A stretch of DNA of 64,000 nucleotides from Trichomonas vaginalis G3 (lineage: Eukaryota > Parabasalia > Trichomonadida > Trichomonadidae), in contig NC_067207.1 of assembly GCF_026262505.1 (NCBI RefSeq), forward strand, positions 28,054,082 to 28,118,081, in the 5' to 3' direction. The translations under genes and the position numbers were made by a program. The notes under the pieces were generated by a model. That model had not been told where the DNA came from. It did not search any database and was given only the letters and a program-made list of their open reading frames with translations. This document shows positions 1 through 11,712 of this stretch, piece by piece; positions within the stretch are counted from its first letter, which is position 1; every line of letters starts with the position of its first letter.

Positions 1-1
1 C

Positions 2-1047
2 GGAATAATTCAAATTGATGGAACGTTTTTATTTTGTATTAAAAAAGGAAACTTACTCATTATTGGTACACCTGCACCAAATAATAGACTTATCCCTATT
101 GCATTTGCATGGTCTGTTAGTGAAAATACGATAACAATTAAGGATATGCTCACTAAATTGAAATCTTTTATTCCACCAAGCAGATTCAAGAATATTTATT
201 CCGATCAAGGTCCGGCAATTATAGCTGCTGTTAGAGAATCAGGCTTTTCTTGCGATCATAAATTTTGCTTACGTCATTTTGCAACAAAAAGGGAATACAT
301 CAATGTCTATTCCGAAATTGTTGAAGTCGCTTACGCAGACCATCCTCAAAAACGAATTGACTTGATTAAAAAGTTAGAAACTCGTTTACAAGAGGAATAT
401 CCAAACCGCGAAAATAATCAGGATCTCTTTAAGTACTTAGATAGTATTAACCCATTTGAAGGATTCGCTGACTACACCGCTGGCATACTCACAACATCTC
501 TTATTGAATCCCTTAATGCCGAAATTAAAGATAAATGGGATACATATGAACCCCCGAACTAATTATCCGTCTCATTGAACATGAATTCAATCTTGTTAAA
601 AATGTTTTAACAGGTGATTTTAAATCAGATAATATTATCAAAAATCTAAATGAAACTTTGAAACATTCAGATATGTTTAGCTCGGTATTATATGATCCAA
701 TTCAAGAATTATATTATGCAACTTTTGGTCGCTATACATATTGCGTAAAAATTATGTCAGATTCACAATATTCATGCACATGTAAGCACATCGAATTATA
801 CGGATTACCTTGTATTCATGTAATCGCCGTATTGAATCACTTTTCGAACAAAAATCTTCTTAAAAATTTGAATGATGCAGTTCATGCTCGCTTCAAATGT
901 TCAGAGTTTATGACTCCTGTGGAAGATTTAATGAAATTTTATGTTGACTAAGCATCTTTAAAAATTCCCGGAATAAATTTCAACCTGGGAGAGATTGAAA
1001 AATTAAGGGGAAAAAGGACTAGGATTAAAGCATTTTACGAAAAGTGA
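2..1047 (+). pseudogene. MULE transposase, 5'-truncated by window edge, disabled
   Basis: The frame starts inside the transposase at the first catalytic aspartate (IQIDGTF). It contains the second aspartate (YSDQGPA), the glutamate (SLIESLNAEIK) and a SWIM zinc finger (CxCx9CxH in SCTCKH...PCIHV). This is the order expected of MULE transposases, which cut and paste DNA with a DDE catalytic site. Compared with copy B it lacks one base near 551 (CCCCCG against CCCGCCG), which shifts the frame, and has a stop at 949-951 where copy B has a glutamine codon. It is therefore a dead copy, but recently so, because the rest is nearly identical. Confidence 0.9.
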
Positions 1048-2824
1048 TGCTGTGTTGTTAGTTATTTATTTACTTTTTTTAATATTTTTTAAAAAAATAA
1101 AAGAAAATTCAAATAATTTTGTATCTCCCATGATATATCGACCCACGAGTACTAATGTGGCTATAATTAGAGATTGCAACTCTATTATGATCATAGTCCG
1201 GTGATATACAATAAGATTCAAATTTTGAAAGAATTAAATTAATAAAATCCCGGTGAAAAAAATAAAAACAGCTTCTAAAAGTATAGTTATCTTAAAATAC
1301 GAACTTTAACACAAGTTTTTTGATCCAATAGAAAATTGAATTCTTTGAATAAATAAAATATTTTATGTATTAACATATTAAATTTCCTAATTATTTTTTC
1401 TTCTTGGGAAAATTTTTGAATTCGAATAGAAAATTCAATAAATTGAAATTGGGTTGAAAGAATTCTCCATATTAACTTGTCATATATTTCAGATCATATA
1501 AATTAAGTTAATTAAATTTTTTAAAAACCTTAAGGGTATAGTCCACTAAAAATTTTTAAGTTTTGACAATGAAAATAAGCTCTGTGACCATGTAAATATA
1601 TATCTATGCAAAACGAGAGGTTATGCCATAATTTTTTTTGGTTATCAAATTTTCCTTTTTTTGAGAGAAGTCTCTCAATAATTTGAGAAGAATCTTTGAT
1701 ATAAAGAGATACACATTTGTAGAACGAAGTAAGTGTTTTCCAAACATTTTATATGTTCATCCTGTATAACAATATAAAGCTGCATAGTGCCATCTTGTGC
1801 GTTTGCTATTTTATGCACTTTTCATTGAGATAATCCCTCTTCTCGGGTGATTTTAACAGTCAACTCAATTTTAAAATAAAGATTTCATCAAAATGATTTC
1901 GAAATTCGGATATTGATTATATAAATAGCACTGTTAACATATTTTGGATGAGTAAAAAATACCTTGTTTTGTATGCATTTAGTACACCTTTATTTTTGAT
2001 TAAAACTATAAAATTTTTATTCCTTATATAATAAATAGTATATGTTACATAAACATGAAATTCAATAGCATTCAATTTTGGATTTTTTAGATTTGGTAAA
2101 TTTTAGAAGAAATAAAATCAGCAATCAAAATAAAGAAACTTTTTTTGTATCTTCTATGATTACCTTTTGGTACTAAATTTTGCATTAATAAGTAAATTAT
2201 CTGTATTATTCTGTGAGCACAAGCCCTCAGTTATGCTGGTAGTGAATGATGAATCGTCATTTTGCGAAGAGAACGCGATTATTAAGGTAATTTTGAGAAT
2301 TGTCTTGAATTATTTAAAATTAAAGTTAATTGAATAGGTAGGATAACTCGCCTTTGCTAAATTTGTATAATTTGACCTTATTCTAGTTGGATCTGAGAAT
2401 ATTTTGCTGAAATAATAAATTATATCGCCGATTTATGAAAATTTCTCTGATGGGACCGACTCGCTGAAACGTATTAGTGTTAATGGTAACTTGTCTGAAT
2501 TTTCAAATTTTTTTCGAAATCCAAAAAATCACAAACAAAAGCATCAAAATTAGATTTGCATTTAAGGTTTTCATTTTTTTTTGGAAAATAAAAATATTTT
2601 TCCCCAATAAAGTTTATTTTTACTTTTGAGAGGAATAGAAACGTTATTTTGGAATTTTGAAACGACAGAAATGTTCCATTTTTAATGTAGATTCTAAAAT
2701 GGGGTCAAATTTTTGATTGAACCGTTATCCATTGAAAAACCTCGATTTTAAAATGTTATTCCAAAATATTCATCTAATGATATAGTATATATTTATTAAT
2801 TATTACTTTTTATTCAATTTTCAC

Positions 2825-2844
2825 TTTTGGCGGGATTTCATTTT
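2825..2844 (+). promoter_or_regulatory. E2F-like box plus initiator before the Kolobok transposase
   Basis: TTTTGGCGGGA (2825-2835) matches the E2F consensus TTTGGCGGGA and is followed at 2838-2844 by TCATTTT, which fits the trichomonad initiator TCA(C/T)T(A/T). The ATG follows at 2856. The same pair of motifs stands before the unrelated mariner transposase (22731-22750). Promoter function is inferred from motif and position. Confidence 0.55.
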
Positions 2845-2855
2845 TTTGTTGTTGT

Positions 2856-4148
2856 ATGGGCCATATTGTTCACCCAAAACGGAAAACAAAGGCAATGCAT
2901 AACATTTTACTCCACGAACGTCGTCGACTCTCAGCGCGACAGATGCTTGGTGCTTGCATAATGACCGGAATGCCATATACAAAAGGTGCTCGCTTTCTTT
3001 CTCTTTGTGGAACTAAGCCCCCTGTGAAGAGTGGTGTCATGAGACAACAGAGATTTTGTGACGATAAGATTAGAAGACTTAAAAGTATTTCCCTAATGCT
3101 GTCGAGAAAGTCCTTCAGTGGTTACTTATCCATTGATGCAAGATGGACGCACAGGCGAAACTCGCCAAGTTGTACAGTAACTGCGCTCGATGCTGTCACA
3201 AAAAGAGTTCTTGCATGCGTGAACATCAACCATATTGGTGGAAACAGACAGCATGCTCAGTATTCCGGAGCTTCCAACAATATGGAAAGTGCTGGAACTC
3301 GAATCATCTTGAAGCAATTAAAGAAATACAATATCTTGAAAGATGTTAAAGAGATTATTAAAGACCGAGATAACAAAAGTGTCTCTGTCTTTAAAGAATT
3401 TGGCGTCTCTCATCTTGAAAGATTCGATCCAGGTCATGTATCAAAAAATATCTCAAAAGATTTTACAAAGTTCTCAGCTTCTCATAAGACAGTTGAAGTT
3501 TTCAACGACAAGACTCAGAAGATTGAAAAAATAGAGAGACCTTTCTGGGGTCTGAATGCAAGCCTAAGTATGTGGCTTTGGTCATGTTTTGCCGAAGAAA
3601 ATATTGACAAACGTACGAAAATGTGGGAGAATTGTGTCTACCATTACGTAGGCAATCATTCTTTTTGCGAACCGCACAATTACAAATGCTTTGAATGGCA
3701 AAAAGGTGTCAATTCGATCCAACTTCAATTCATGCTCTATGACTGGGTTCACAAATGGACACCCATAGTTTCCAAAGTTTCTTCCATTGGATCTACCTGC
3801 ATGAATGAAGCGTTTAACTCCAAAATTGCATGCTATTTGGACAAATCAAGAGCCTGGAAGAACATTAACATTAGAGTTAACGTTGCAATCTTAGAATGGA
3901 ATGATCCAGAGCATTTTCTCGGAGATATACAAAAAGCATTACATCTTCCCCCACTTCCAGAAGATTGTGTCAAATCATTTGAAGAGAATTGTTACTCCAA
4001 AATGATATTGAAACAAAAAACTGTTACAAAAGGTTCTAAAAAACAGAACAAATACAAAAAATTCATTCAGAGTGTACCAGGAGGAGATTATCAAGTTTTC
4101 AAGTCCGAATGGGAATCAGAAGACGAAGACATTGATGACTTTGATTAA
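2856..4148 (+). CDS. Kolobok-family transposase
   Basis: An intact 430-residue frame. It has the Kolobok pattern: first aspartate in LSIDARW (D94), the NNMESAG block (about 140-147), second aspartate in IIKDRD (D170), an FDPGHVSKN block (about 190-198), an H-G-H-C type region (YHYVGNHSFCEPH, about 262-274) and a glutamate in CMNEAF (E318) that could be the third catalytic residue. The C-terminus is lysine-rich then acidic. No N-terminal THAP finger is visible, although many animal Kolobok proteins have one. The ATG follows an E2F-like box and an initiator. The frame has no stop, so the element may be recently active. Family assignment is by motif recall, not by search. Confidence 0.8.
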   Translation: MGHIVHPKRKTKAMHNILLHERRRLSARQMLGACIMTGMPYTKGARFLSLCGTKPPVKSGVMRQQRFCDDKIRRLKSISLMLSRKSFSGYLSIDARWTHRRNSPSCTVTALDAVTKRVLACVNINHIGGNRQHAQYSGASNNMESAGTRIILKQLKKYNILKDVKEIIKDRDNKSVSVFKEFGVSHLERFDPGHVSKNISKDFTKFSASHKTVEVFNDKTQKIEKIERPFWGLNASLSMWLWSCFAEENIDKRTKMWENCVYHYVGNHSFCEPHNYKCFEWQKGVNSIQLQFMLYDWVHKWTPIVSKVSSIGSTCMNEAFNSKIACYLDKSRAWKNINIRVNVAILEWNDPEHFLGDIQKALHLPPLPEDCVKSFEENCYSKMILKQKTVTKGSKKQNKYKKFIQSVPGGDYQVFKSEWESEDEDIDDFD

Positions 4149-5325
4149 CGAAAATTACATTTTATTTATTGTTTTTGTTTTTAATTAAATTATTATTATG
4201 CTCATTTTCTTATTTTGATTTTTTCTCATTATGATATAAATAATTTATTAATGCATTTATCCAATAATTATGCTATGATATTTTTATGCCTTATTTCATT
4301 TCTCTTATATTTGATAATCTGGTAAAATATAGTTCAGACTATAATCATTTTAGATTATTGATATATTTATATAGGTTAGAATAAAATTAGTTTCATTTTC
4401 TACTTTTATTTTGAATTAATAATTTATAATATCAAATATTATGGCGTAACCTCTCCTTTAAAATATAGATATATATAGGCCTATAGAGTTTATTGGCACT
4501 CTCAAAACTCTAGAATTTTGAGTTTACTATACCCTTAATAGGATAAAAAAAAGAATTTACACTCTCTCACTTTGAAAACATAGAAAATGCCAATCTATTG
4601 GTATACATTTTAGTTTTGTTAAGTTTACAAAACGATTACTCTAGATTTTAAAGATTTATCAAGAATTTAGAGAATATCCTTCTCAAAACAACTTCAATAG
4701 CGAAGGATTAGTATTGAATCGGATTTGTAACATAATTATAGTACATTACAATACAATTTCTCCGACTTTTAAATATTTTTGAAATATTTACAAAATATGC
4801 TCTTTCTATCATCGATACTTTAATACAGAGCAAATTTAGTAAATGTCATCACGTTATTTTTTCATAAATCGTTTTCGAACTTTTGAAATATTTATTTTAA
4901 ACCAGTTTTCTACATTTAATATGTGAATTATATCAAAAGTAGATGGGCGATACTTGTAAATCTATTTAAACTATTAGTTTGCTATTATTGAAGAACTTTA
5001 TAATTTTTTTTTTCTTATGTATGGAATTAAAGATAATTTTGCCGATTCCAACTGGTTTTTCTATATGAGTTAAATATGCCAAGTGAAATTGGACTTGCCA
5101 ATATTGTAAATTGAAGTATGGACTATATATCGATTTTCATTGATTGATGAATAACTCGGAGTAATGTAATTGTTGATAATGAAAAATAGTTTTCAATTGC
5201 TGGTAAGGGCCAATGTATGTTCAATAGCTCCGAAAGCAAAAAATGCACGTTTAGAAAAAGACGATAACGATTAAATTACAAAATCGATAACGACGACGAT
5301 TAAATTACAAAATCAATAATGACCC

Positions 5326-5440
5326 GGTATTCATCGCCGGAAAAGATATTTCCTGTTTCGCGCATCCATCCAAGGAATGCCTTTTCTTCGTGTTGAAGAA
5401 TGCCAATGCTTTTGGCGCGGTTAAAGAATAACGGAAGCAT
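5326..5440 (-). pseudogene. N-terminal fragment of a papain-family cysteine protease, cut by MULE copy A
   Basis: On the minus strand from 5440 there is a hydrophobic start (MLPLFFNRAKS), then EEKAFLGWMRETGNIFSGDE, which resembles the leader and the start of the I29 inhibitor propeptide of trichomonad cathepsin L-like proteases. The fragment stops at the MULE end at about 5325, so the gene has lost its catalytic domain on this side. An initiator TCATTTT lies directly before the ATG at 5440 (TCATTTTATATG), which favours this start over the in-frame ATG at 5455. The remainder of the gene would be expected beyond the far end of the MULE, outside the window. Confidence 0.6.
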
Positions 5441-5455
5441 ATAAAATGAAGTCAT

Positions 5456-6665
5456 TTAACTGCCAATTCAAAATTTCCTGGATATAAATAGTTCTATTTT
5501 ATATTTACAATCAAAATTTTAAAAATCTGATAACATCATGAGTCTCATTTGACACCCTTTAGAAAATTGAGAAAATCATAAAATTCTCCTTATATTGATT
5601 TATGGCATATCCCGATTCGTTTTGAATGATTAATAAATTTTATACATCAAGGTTTTCAAAAGATTACAAAACCGCATAATCAAATTTTATATATTATGCC
5701 AATACTAATATTTAATCCAATTTTTCCATAAAATTTTCCATACGATAGAGATGCATTTTTTAAAGAATGACAGCACAAAAATGATGGCTCTAAGTAACAA
5801 AAAGTTTCAAGTAGCAGCGCACTCAGTATTTTTAAAGTGTTGTTTCATTTAATTAACAAGAAGTTCAAAGACGACTTACGATTTATATCAAATTGCAAAT
5901 ATTTTATCGAAAAATCTCATACATGCTTAAGTTTGTTTGTAATTTGTGATTTTATGTGAACACATATGTTATTTGCATCTAGAAATTCCTTGATTAATCA
6001 GAAAATATTAATAACTCTATCTTTCATTTAACACACGCACCTAATATTCCTTTTAGGTTCAATAAACTAATCACATTAAAATGTTCTTTATATAATATTT
6101 TTTCATTAATCCATCTGTATACTTTGATATCTTCTTAATAAATTTAAATGTTTCAATGTTAAAAATAAAATTATTTTCATAATTAGATTCTACACGAGAT
6201 CTGGACGCAAATAGCAAGATTGCTCACATAAGTTATATTATTTAATGATTTACGCTATGTAAAGAAATAATGTAAAGAAATTCACACGGTTGATTGATTA
6301 GTGTTAACCATTCATGCTATATAATATCGAATACAGATTAAAAGGTACGTGTGAAGTACTTCACTATTTCAGCATCATTTTTCGTCTTCATTTAATCTTA
6401 AAAATGAAAACCATTATTTGTTACCAATTATTGTATTATATGGGTGTTTAATTTATACCATAGAAACAGTAGTTTCTCTAAAGATATTAAAAAATACAAA
6501 AAAATTATGAGAAACTTGATTTAAATTAATCGTCCCTGTAATTAGAGCTAAAAGATCATGTAAGGAAGTCTTTAATTCTGAAATATCAATGAGAATTAAA
6601 AAAATCAAAATAGAATTTTACCGAGAAATGTTTCAAATAAACATAATTTTATTACAAAAATATTC
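5456..6665. other. Intergenic, nothing recognised
   Basis: AT-rich DNA with no sustained reading frame and no repeat that I could identify. It lies behind the protease fragment and downstream of the BAR/SH3 gene. Confidence 0.6.
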
Positions 6666-7727
6666 TTATTCAAATGGTGTGAGGATTGATTTCGGAAGAA
6701 GTCCAACACTGTCGTTGATATTCTTACAAAGATAAAATTCTTCGTCTTGTTCTTTCATTCCGCAAACAATTTCACCTTTGTATGCATTGAGATGGCCAGA
6801 GATGCCAGTGTAGTCTTCCGTAACAGAGAAAAGTTGAACATTTCCGGATTCGACTTCTTTCTTGAATAATTGATCTTTTGTAAGGAATTTCGAAGCAAGT
6901 GGATGAACATTCCATGGTTGGAAACAGTCATCTGTCTGAGCTGGCCTGAATTTCTCAAATTGTGCAATGATGCTTGAATCTGATTCAAGAGGCAATTCTT
7001 GGACGATAAATTCAACATCTGATGATGAAGTAACAAAATAGTTACCAATATTTGTTAATGTCGAAGCAAAATCTAGTAATATGGATTTAACCTCTTCAGT
7101 TCTCCAGATTTCGTGTTCTTCTATCTGAGAAAGTATCGATTCGATGTTCTGAGTGATTGATTCCGCAATTTGTATTGACTCATTATTGACTTTTATAGCA
7201 TTAAATCTCGCTTGTTTGAAATCTTCAATAAGCTTTGAAAGATCTTTGACTCCCTTTGCTTCAGCGTCTTTAAGGGCATTTCCTGCATCAATGAACTTAG
7301 TGCGAGCTTCTTTATTCGCCTTTTTTGCGCGGTTATATTTTGTTAATTCTTCAACAATATTGTGCTTGATTGTAGATATTCTGTTAGAATAGTGAGCATG
7401 CATTGATTCTAGCTGTTTGTTGGCGAATTTCTTCAACTTGTTTGTTGCATGTTCATAAGAATTTACTTGGAGCAAAAACTTTACGCTGATTTTAGGAAAT
7501 CTCTTAAAAATTTCAGAATGAAACTCGTGACTATCAGCAGGCTTATCTTTATCATGGAAAACAAGAGGGTCAAATGCTAAATTTGCGATTTTTGTTTTCA
7601 TGGCTTCAAAATCACCTGCATATTCGATAATATATTGCTGGAGTGTGCTGACAATTTGACTGTCTTTTTGAACTGCTTGATCTAAGATCTCCGGTAGTTC
7701 TTTATATGATGTGAAAGTCTCAGACAT
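6666..7727 (-). CDS. BAR/F-BAR-like coiled-coil protein with C-terminal SH3 domain
   Basis: A 353-residue host protein. Residues about 10-235 are strongly helical and rich in K, E and Q, with long amphipathic stretches, and fit a BAR or F-BAR dimer that binds curved membranes. Residues about 296-351 form an SH3 domain: FSVTEDYT at the start (the ALYDY position), YKGEIV in the middle and VGLLPKSIL at the end (the GLFPSNYV position). BAR-SH3 proteins link membrane bending to actin and endocytosis. There is no signal peptide or membrane span. The start is the ATG at 7725-7727. The BAR part is inferred from helix pattern and domain order; the SH3 call is firmer. Confidence 0.7.
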   Translation of the reverse strand: MSETFTSYKELPEILDQAVQKDSQIVSTLQQYIIEYAGDFEAMKTKIANLAFDPLVFHDKDKPADSHEFHSEIFKRFPKISVKFLLQVNSYEHATNKLKKFANKQLESMHAHYSNRISTIKHNIVEELTKYNRAKKANKEARTKFIDAGNALKDAEAKGVKDLSKLIEDFKQARFNAIKVNNESIQIAESITQNIESILSQIEEHEIWRTEEVKSILLDFASTLTNIGNYFVTSSSDVEFIVQELPLESDSSIIAQFEKFRPAQTDDCFQPWNVHPLASKFLTKDQLFKKEVESGNVQLFSVTEDYTGISGHLNAYKGEIVCGMKEQDEEFYLCKNINDSVGLLPKSILTPFE

Positions 7728-8280
7728 TTTTTATAAATTGTAAACATTTCAATATTGAATAATATAAAATAATCATTAATTCTATACCATAAAATTATTA
7801 ATGATTAAAATGAGTTTTTCTTCGGAAAATTGAATAAGTTGATTTCATTTTCGAAAAGTTGATAAAAAACTTATTCGGAGGGAATGTTTGGTCAAAGATT
7901 TTTAAGTTTGCATCAAATCCTAATATGAAAAACTGAAGATAATTCAATTTCGATGAAGAGATTCATTTCATAAAATCAGAAAATCCAAAATATAGAACAT
8001 TAAACCTAAAATATATGTTCTTTGATAGAAAGAATATCATTTCCTCATTTTGGAGCTAGAATTGAACAATTCACTTTCGAATTGAATAATTTTTTTTACA
8101 AAACTTCACGATTACTGATTTTCCCGTAGAACAAGATTCAAATAAATTATTGATTGATTTAAACTTATCGAAATTCCCAAAAAGTTTTGTTTTGAACAAA
8201 TTACAAATAAATTGGAGAATAAAGAAATCCGTAATAATAAATTTTTGAATCTAATCATTTAAAAAATATAATCAAAGAAT
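7728..8280. other. Intergenic spacer between BAR/SH3 and histone H3 genes
   Basis: 550 bp of AT-rich DNA. It must hold the promoter of the BAR/SH3 gene and the 3' end of the H3 gene. No clear motif was found. Confidence 0.5.
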
Positions 8281-8697
8281 TTAATTACGCTCTCCGCGGA
8301 TTCTCATGGCAAGTTGAACATCACGCTCCATGATTGTAACTCTGTTAGCATGGATAGCGCAAAGGTTTGTATCTTCGAATAAGCCTACAAGGTAAGCTTC
8401 AGCAGCTTCCTGGAGGGCAGCAATAGCTGATGATTGGAAACGAAGATCGCCACGGAAACCAGAAGCGATTTCTCTTACAAGACGCTGGAATGGAAGCTTA
8501 CGGATAAGGAGATCTGTAGACTTCTGATACTTACGAATTTCACGAAGGGCAACTGTACCTGGACGGAATCTGTGTTGCTTCTTAGCACCCTGGGAGTCAA
8601 CTGTTGGAATAGCCTTGCGGGCGGCCTTGGCACCGAGAGACTTACGTGGGGTCTTGCCACCTGTTGTCTTTCTAGCTGTTTGCTTAGTACGAGCCAT
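8281..8697 (-). CDS. Histone H3
   Basis: A 138-residue core histone; canonical H3 has 136 with the methionine. The N-tail ARTKQTARK carries K4 and K9, with threonine instead of serine at position 10. K14, K18, K27 and the KK pair near 36-37 are kept, while S28 is alanine and the stretch between K27 and [13 protein letters not shown] is changed and slightly longer, as in trichomonad H3. The histone fold ([20 protein letters not shown] ... [17 protein letters not shown]) is intact and ends in RGERN. An upstream in-frame ATG at 8814 would add a basic extension unlike any H3, so the ATG at 8697 is chosen. There is no H4 partner beside it. Confidence 0.97.
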   Translation of the reverse strand: MARTKQTARKTTGGKTPRKSLGAKAARKAIPTVDSQGAKKQHRFRPGTVALREIRKYQKSTDLLIRKLPFQRLVREIASGFRGDLRFQSSAIAALQEAAEAYLVGLFEDTNLCAIHANRVTIMERDVQLAMRIRGERN

Positions 8698-10440
8698 TAG
8701 AAAAATAATTAAAAACCGATATTTTTCATAGAATTTGGTAATAAATTTTGTCGTTTTGCGTCTTTGGATTTTGAATGTAGGTAAAATTTTCCAGCTCTCA
8801 AAAAGTGTAGGCAAACTAGTTTACGATGAAAATTTTATTGCTTGTATCTATTGATAGCAATTTGTATGATTCTTCTGATTATAATGGTTTTGTAGATTTT
8901 GGGAAATTGAATTTTGCATGGAAAAATTTTATGAGAATGAAATTTGAAGGAAATGACTTGTCTGAAGAAGTTCTTTGTATCTTTAGCGTCAATTTTGTGT
9001 ATTGGTAATAATTGCCCTTCATGATAACGAGTGCAAGGGAAATGAATGAAAGTATCAAAGGCGAGTAGAAAGGATATATCTCTGGATAACCTTTTTTTGG
9101 TATTATTGTCAGAAAATTATAAAAAGTAGCTGATCATTTAGATTGGTAGTGGTAAAGCTATTAATCTATCTTAGCTGTATCTTTGATGTTAATTTTGAGC
9201 GTTAAATGCTAACTATGCCTATTGAAAAGTCAGAAAAGATAAGTTCATGAAATCATGGAGTCTTTGTATAAATAATTGGAAGTCGATTGCTTATCTGATA
9301 GGATGGGAAAATGAAAGCTAGCAAGTCGTTCTGTCAAGCGGGTGATTGACAAAAATTAGGAGAAATGGATAGATAGTCAACCAGAGGATATTAGAATTTG
9401 TGACTACAAATGGCGGTGAACTAGCTTGAGTGGTATCTTTGCTGAAATAGGATCAGGATGTATCTAGAATGAGTCCAAAAATTAATGAAAAATATGGCGC
9501 CATAAATTGAGATCAAACGTCCATTTTCAATTCAATTTTTAATATTTTTGGCGGGATGTGAATTAATAAAACGGATATAAAGGAAATATATCAAATTGAT
9601 CAAAAATGAAAGTCTGTATGCATATTTACTCCCTTTCGATTCGATTACGCAAGATATTGAAGTAAATAGGACCGATTTTTACAAAGAAAACTTGGGGTTC
9701 TGGTGTATGCACCTGGACTTGAAGCCTTCAAAGGGAATAGTCCGAATAATTTAAACATCTGCAACTTCCTGATTTTCCTTCTACTGTTTGTTCTAGAATT
9801 AGTTCAATGATGTGTAGAATGTTGACTTAAGGAGTATTCAATTCCCTTTTGTAGAATCTGAAGAAAAAATAATTCAAGATTGTATTAACCAATTCTCATC
9901 AAACACAGTATTCATCATATAAGAATTGAGTATGAAAACCTAACTATTAAAAGTCTTTAATTGAATAATAAATAAAAAATATGTTTAGAGTTTGTGTCTA
10001 GATCAATGTATCTTCCTTTTTACCGAGATCGATCTTTTCGTCTGTTTATGCCCAAGTTGGAAAGCTAGTAGGATAGTAATAATTCTTATCTCTTGCTTGG
10101 GATGCGGTTTTAAATAACTTAAAGGTCCAATATTCATTGAAATATCAAAACTAGAATGCGTTTTGATTTTGCAAGTTTCATTGATAAAATGTCAAAGCCG
10201 ATTCAAAAATTTACATCGAATTTATGATATTTTTGTTATGTATTGCTTTTGGGATATTTTGAAACTTTAATTGAATTTTCATAAATTTTTTGAATGAAAA
10301 ATGAGCAATTGATGGGTATCGTAATATTTTGCATCTGATATTGCCTTTATTAAGCTTTCTAGATACCTATATTAAGCTTTGTATAAATATATTTACATAT
10401 GTAGTTGAATTCTAACAAATAGAATTATATCGAAATATCT
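8698..10440. other. Intergenic region between histone H3 and MULE copy B
   Basis: 1.7 kb without a supported gene. A copy of the E2F-like box (TTTTTGGCGGGA) lies at 9545-9556, without an initiator or open frame after it, so it may be the trace of an old transposon. ATGGCGCCAT near 9494-9503 is a short palindrome. Nothing else stands out. Confidence 0.5.
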
Positions 10441-11712
10441 GGGTCATGATTGATTTTGTAATTTAATCGTCGTCGTTATCGATTTTGTAATTTAATCGTT
10501 ATCGTCTTTTTCTAAACGTGCATTTTTTGCTTTCGGAGCTATTGAACATACATTGGCCCTTACCAGCAATTGAAAACTATTTTTCATTATCAACAATTAC
10601 ATTACTCCGAGTTATTCATCAATCAATGAAAATCAATATATAGTCCATACTTCAATTTACAATATTGGCAAGTCCAATTTCACTTGGCATATTTAACTCA
10701 TATAGAAAAACCAGTTGGAATCGGCAAAATTATCTTTAATTCCATACATAAGAAAAAAAAATTATAAAGTTCTTCAATAATAGCAAACTAATAGTTTAAA
10801 TAGATTTACAAGTATCGCCCATCTACTTTTGATATAATTCACATATTAAATGTAGAAAACTGGTTTAAAATAAATATTTCAAAAGTTCGAAAACGATTTA
10901 TGAAAAAATAACGTGATGACATTTACTAAATTTGCTCTGTATTAAAGTATCGATGATAGAAAGAGCATATTTTGTAAATATTTCAAAAATATTTAAAAGT
11001 CGGAGAAATTGTATTGTAATGTACTATAATTATGTTACAAATCCGATTCAATACTAATCCTTCGCTATTGAAGTTGTTTTGAGAAGGATATTCTCTAAAT
11101 TCTTGATAAATCTTTAAAATCTAGAGTAATCGTTTTGTAAACTTAACAAAACTAAAATGTATACCAATAGATTGGCATTTTCTACGTTTTCAAAGTGAGA
11201 GAGTGTAAATTCTTTTTTTTATCCTATTAAGGTTTTTAAAAAATTTAATTAACTTAATTTATATGATCTGAAATATATGACAAGTTAATATGGAGAATTC
11301 TTTCAACCCAATTTCAATTTATTGAATTTTCTATTCGAATTCAAAAATTTTCCCAAGAAGAAAAAATAATTAGGAAATTTAATATGTTAATACATAAAAT
11401 ATTTTATTTATTCAAAGAATTCAATTTTCTATTGGATCAAAAAACTTGTGTTAAAGTTCGTATTTTAAGATAACTATACTTTTAGAAGCTGTTTTTATTT
11501 TTTTCACCGGGATTTTATTAATTTAATTCTTTCAAAATTTGAATCTTATTGTATATCACCGGACTATGATCATAATAGAGTTGCAATCTCTAATTATAGC
11601 CACATTAGTACTCGTGGGTCGATATATCATGGGAGATACAAAATTATTTGAATTTTCTTTTATTTTTTTAAAAAATATTAAAAAAAGTAAATAAATAACT
11701 AACAACACAGCA

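Larger units (their letters stand above)
1534..4534 (+). mobile_element. Kolobok-type DNA transposon with TTAA target duplication
   Basis: The 3001 bp element starts GGGTATAGT and ends ACTATACCC, and is flanked on both sides by TTAA (1530-1533 and 4535-4538). MULE copy B has the same sequence at 11221-11240 with a single TTAA and no insertion, which gives a direct empty site and exact ends. The termini beyond the first nine bases are only roughly inverted (both continue into ACT and A-rich sequence). The one gene is a Kolobok-like transposase. TTAA duplications are typical of both piggyBac and Kolobok; the protein decides for Kolobok. Positions 1534-2824 and 4149-4534 are non-coding. Confidence 0.9.
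1..5325 (+). mobile_element. MULE (Mutator-like) DNA transposon, copy A, cut by window edge
   Basis: Positions 1-1533 and 4539-5325 are the reverse complement of 10441-12770 (copy B) and match it almost base for base. The two blocks are separated here by a nested Kolobok element. The identity ends at the bases GACCC at about 5325, after which A and B flanks differ, so this is the 3' end of the element. Beyond the transposase frame the element has about 1.25 kb of AT-rich non-coding tail with no gene. The other end lies outside the window, so terminal repeats and target duplication cannot be checked. Confidence 0.85.

Noticed and set aside
3126-3534. Short frames on both strands inside the Kolobok gene
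   Set aside because: They are shadows of the transposase frame in other frames.
1534-4534. piggyBac identity for the TTAA element
   Set aside because: TTAA also fits piggyBac, but the protein shows the Kolobok blocks (IDARW, NNMESAG, KDRD, GNHSFC) and none of the piggyBac pattern.
8698-8814. In-frame extension of histone H3 to an upstream ATG at 8814
   Set aside because: The extra 39 residues are unlike any H3 tail, and H3 starts MARTKQT; the ATG at 8697 is the natural start.
8826-9008. 60-codon plus-strand frame starting MKILLLVSIDSN
   Set aside because: Short, low complexity and without homologous look or leader; probably chance in AT-rich DNA.
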